The notes under the pieces are model-generated. The model ran no database searches and was not told where the DNA came from. It was given only the letters and a program-made list of their open reading frames with translations. Shown one piece after another: positions 62,241-64,000 of a DNA stretch of 64,000 nt. The stretch comes from Mycolicibacterium fluoranthenivorans (GTDB lineage Bacteria > Actinomycetota > Actinomycetes > Mycobacteriales > Mycobacteriaceae). Where the stretch lies: NCBI RefSeq assembly GCF_011758805.1, contig NZ_JAANOW010000001.1, positions 62,001 through 126,000 on the forward strand. The letters are read 5' to 3'. Made by a program: the position numbers and the translations under genes. The number at the start of each line of letters is the position of its first letter. The first letter of the stretch is position 1.

Positions 62241-64000
62241 TTACTTGCCGCTTGGCTTCGGGTGGTTCGGTTTGCTCTTTTTGTGGCTCTTCTTCTTCCC
62301 CTTTTTCGATGAGCTTCCATCGTGAATCCTCGATCCAGAATCGCTCCCTTGTCGAGCATTTGGCTCACTGGTCCGCTGCGCGGATTCCTGTGCGGACTGA
62401 CGCTGCCGATCCGTCACAGTTTGCACGCGAGTCTCTTGGTCGGCACGTTGATCGGCTGGCGACGATAGGCGCTGTTGCGTACCCGACGAGCGTTGCTGAT
62501 GTATCCGAATCGCTTCATCGAGAAACTTCTGATCGGCATCAGAGCGCGTCACCCCCCGCGCGTCAAGATCACGAAGAAAATCCTCCGGCCGTTTGTCACT
62601 CTTGGGCAGATTGCAGGTTTTCATGCATGCTGGCGCGAGATTGTGCGGCTCGTTAGTTCCACCCTTCGCGCGCGGGACGACGTGGTCGATATGAGTGGTG
62701 GCGCTCGTGCTGCCACAGTAGGCGCATTGGGGTTTACCTCCGTTACGAGCCGCGCTCGCTTCGAGGGCCGCATCTCGCTTCGACGCGCTGGCGGGAGGTA
62801 CCCGCTCGCTACGCGGAATGTTTCCGGGCCTCACTCCAGCTGTGTCAGCGGCAGGCGAACTTGCACTGATACTGGGCGTTTCGGGTCCGGGGGGCGTTGC
62901 CGGGGGCGTCGGGCAGTTGTGGACCAGGACGTTGGCGGTGGGGGTGGCGATGTAGAAGGTGTGGGTGGTCTCGATGGTGAGGTCCCACATGTCGGCTGTG
63001 CCGGCGACCTGGGTGTGGCCGGCGACGTGGACGACGCTGTCGTAGAACGGGGTGGCTAGCTGGTCGCCGGGGCGCAGGTCGGTGGCGTCAACCCACCCCG
63101 CAGTGTCTGCAGGCGCCTGGGTGGTGGTGTTGGCCAACCCGGTGATCGTCGACCCAGTCGTCTGCGCCTGGGCGCGGACAGGGCTGTAGAACGGGTGTTT
63201 GGCGGTGGTGTGCACCACGGAGGTGACATCGGCGGGGTTGGTGAGCGTGAGGTCGAGCAGGTCGGTGTCGTGGTTGACCAGCACCGCGGCCACCGTCTGG
63301 CCGCTGGTGCGTCCGGTGTCCGGGTCGGTGGACCAGACTCGATCCCCCACCTGTAGGGCCGCGATCGGTCGCTTTGATCCATCAGCGAGTAGCACCAGCG
63401 TGTCCGGGCTGAACGACTGCCCCGCACATGGAACCCGCTCACCCAACGGCGTCGCCGGAGCTTCGGGCGCCTTCACCGCTGGTGGCGCGTTGGGTGCTTT
63501 CGGAGTCCCTACACCGGGCAGGGGTGGCTTCCCGGCCGCTGCGGCTGCGGCGATCTCCTCGCGGACCTGAGCCGGGTTGGGTACGACTTTGGTCGCATCG
63601 ATGATGTCGTCGGTGTGTTTGAGGGCTTGTTCAGCGACAACTTCGGCCGTTTCTTCGGCGATCTTCTTCGCCGCCCCGGTCGGGGTGAACATCGTCGCGA
63701 CGTCCGCCAACGTGGAAGCCACACCCAGGGCTTGGTTGTCGGGCATGGCTTCTGAGGCGATCTGCAAACCGGCGGCACTCACATTGGCGACGGCGGCGGC
63801 GATCGCGGCTGCCCCGGCCGGCCCGCCCACACCGGTGACCGCGACCGCGGCACCGGCGACGATGATCGCGGTTTCCATTGGGTTGTTCTTCACGAACGTG
63901 CCCACAGCTTTGGCCCCGGACACCGTGGCCGACGCGGCAGTGGTGACCGCATCCCCTACTGCGCTGGCGGCACTGCTGATCGTGGAGGTGAAAGAATCGA
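62241..64000 (-). CDS. Polymorphic toxin with Hint and HNH nuclease domains (5' end outside window)
   Basis: The frame is open to the window edge, so the N-terminus is missing. Numbering from an internal GTG at 63923: an Ala/Gly/Val-rich hydrophobic segment (17-60), a Pro-rich linker (130-160), a Hint domain (166-337) with Cys166, ADGSKRPI, HTTAKHPF (His243) and the splice-type end VLVHNC (His335-Asn336-Cys337), then an HNH nuclease (400-450) with CAYC, HIDHVVPRAKGG and the N-x-x-K region, and a basic Ser/Lys-rich tail of about 110 residues. Hint self-cleavage would release the nuclease. Immunity-type genes follow. Export route is unknown; ESX is plausible. Confidence 0.85.
   Translation of the reverse strand, partial: DSFTSTISSAASAVGDAVTTAASATVSGAKAVGTFVKNNPMETAIIVAGAAVAVTGVGGPAGAAAIAAAVANVSAAGLQIASEAMPDNQALGVASTLADVATMFTPTGAAKKIAEETAEVVAEQALKHTDDIIDATKVVPNPAQVREEIAAAAAAGKPPLPGVGTPKAPNAPPAVKAPEAPATPLGERVPCAGQSFSPDTLVLLADGSKRPIAALQVGDRVWSTDPDTGRTSGQTVAAVLVNHDTDLLDLTLTNPADVTSVVHTTAKHPFYSPVRAQAQTTGSTITGLANTTTQAPADTAGWVDATDLRPGDQLATPFYDSVVHVAGHTQVAGTADMWDLTIETTHTFYIATPTANVLVHNCPTPPATPPGPETPSISASSPAADTAGVRPGNIPRSERVPPASASKRDAALEASAARNGGKPQCAYCGSTSATTHIDHVVPRAKGGTNEPHNLAPACMKTCNLPKSDKRPEDFLRDLDARGVTRSDADQKFLDEAIRIHQQRSSGTQQRLSSPADQRADQETRVQTVTDRQRQSAQESAQRTSEPNARQGSDSGSRIHDGSSSKKGKKKSHKKSKPNHPKPSGK

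Noticed and set aside
62241..64000. A true protein-splicing intein in an enzyme host
   Set aside because: The C-terminal flank is an HNH nuclease plus basic tail with immunity-type genes after it, and no host enzyme halves are seen. A Hint-type pretoxin is the simpler reading.

Overview
The window is high-GC actinobacterial DNA. Its gene content (a complete run of ESX-1 core genes, WhiB6, FurA-KatG, PncA, CYP138 next to MsrA, a fatty acyl-AMP ligase and a 13E12-type DUF222/HNH protein) points to a mycobacterium, most likely an environmental, fast-growing Mycolicibacterium-type species. The species itself cannot be read from the sequence.

Left part (1-23.5 kb). An exported alpha/beta hydrolase is followed by an overlapping msrB-msrA pair. 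cyp138 follows with a TetR gene and a twin GGTAC-N6-GTACC operator. A probable envelope-sugar or lipid cluster comes next (methyltransferase, second CYP138-like P450, alpha/alpha-barrel protein, methyltransferase, GT4 glycosyltransferase, C39-like protease). Four translationally coupled genes then encode two polytopic membrane proteins, a one-helix protein and a cupredoxin-like lipoprotein, ending at pncA. After these lie an SOS-controlled 13E12 gene, a MarR/ABC-exporter/enoyl-CoA hydratase divergon built on a perfect 25-bp palindrome, a GT39 enzyme, maltokinase, a HugZ-like protein and a PyrE-like phosphoribosyltransferase.

Middle (23.5-42.2 kb). This is a minus-strand ESX-1 type VII secretion locus in the canonical order espE-espF-espG1-espH-eccA1-eccB1-eccCa1-eccCb1-PE35-PPE68-esxB-esxA-espI-eccD1. 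It is preceded by a ParA/EspI-like ATPase, an unusual HTH regulator and whiB6. The locus stops at eccD1, whose stop codon overlaps that of the convergent pyrE-like gene. The usual distal genes (espJ/K/L/B, eccE1, mycP1) are not in the window, so the system is either split or incomplete.

Right-centre (42-58 kb). Mostly metabolism and stress genes: exported protein, pirin, thioesterase, PNPOx-like protein, a crotonase with its TetR repressor, DUF808 and EVE proteins, a second TetR/SDR divergon with twin operators, furA-katG and a GlsB-like protein. A signalling patch follows, with ANTAR, AraC and STAS genes and an apparently frameshifted anti-sigma-like ATPase. An orphan fatty acyl-AMP ligase closes this part.

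Right edge (58.3-64 kb). This looks like a polymorphic-toxin locus of accessory character. A protein cut by the window edge carries a Hint (intein-like) domain followed by an HNH nuclease. It is trailed on the same strand by several small genes of immunity type (DUF4265-like, small ORF, ankyrin, uncharacterised, Imm51-like) and an LpqN-like lipoprotein.

Regulation is unusually readable: eight regulatory sites (palindromes, twin operators, an SOS box or repeat clusters) sit next to the gene of a plausible regulator or target. No rRNA, tRNA, CRISPR array or intact insertion sequence was recognised.
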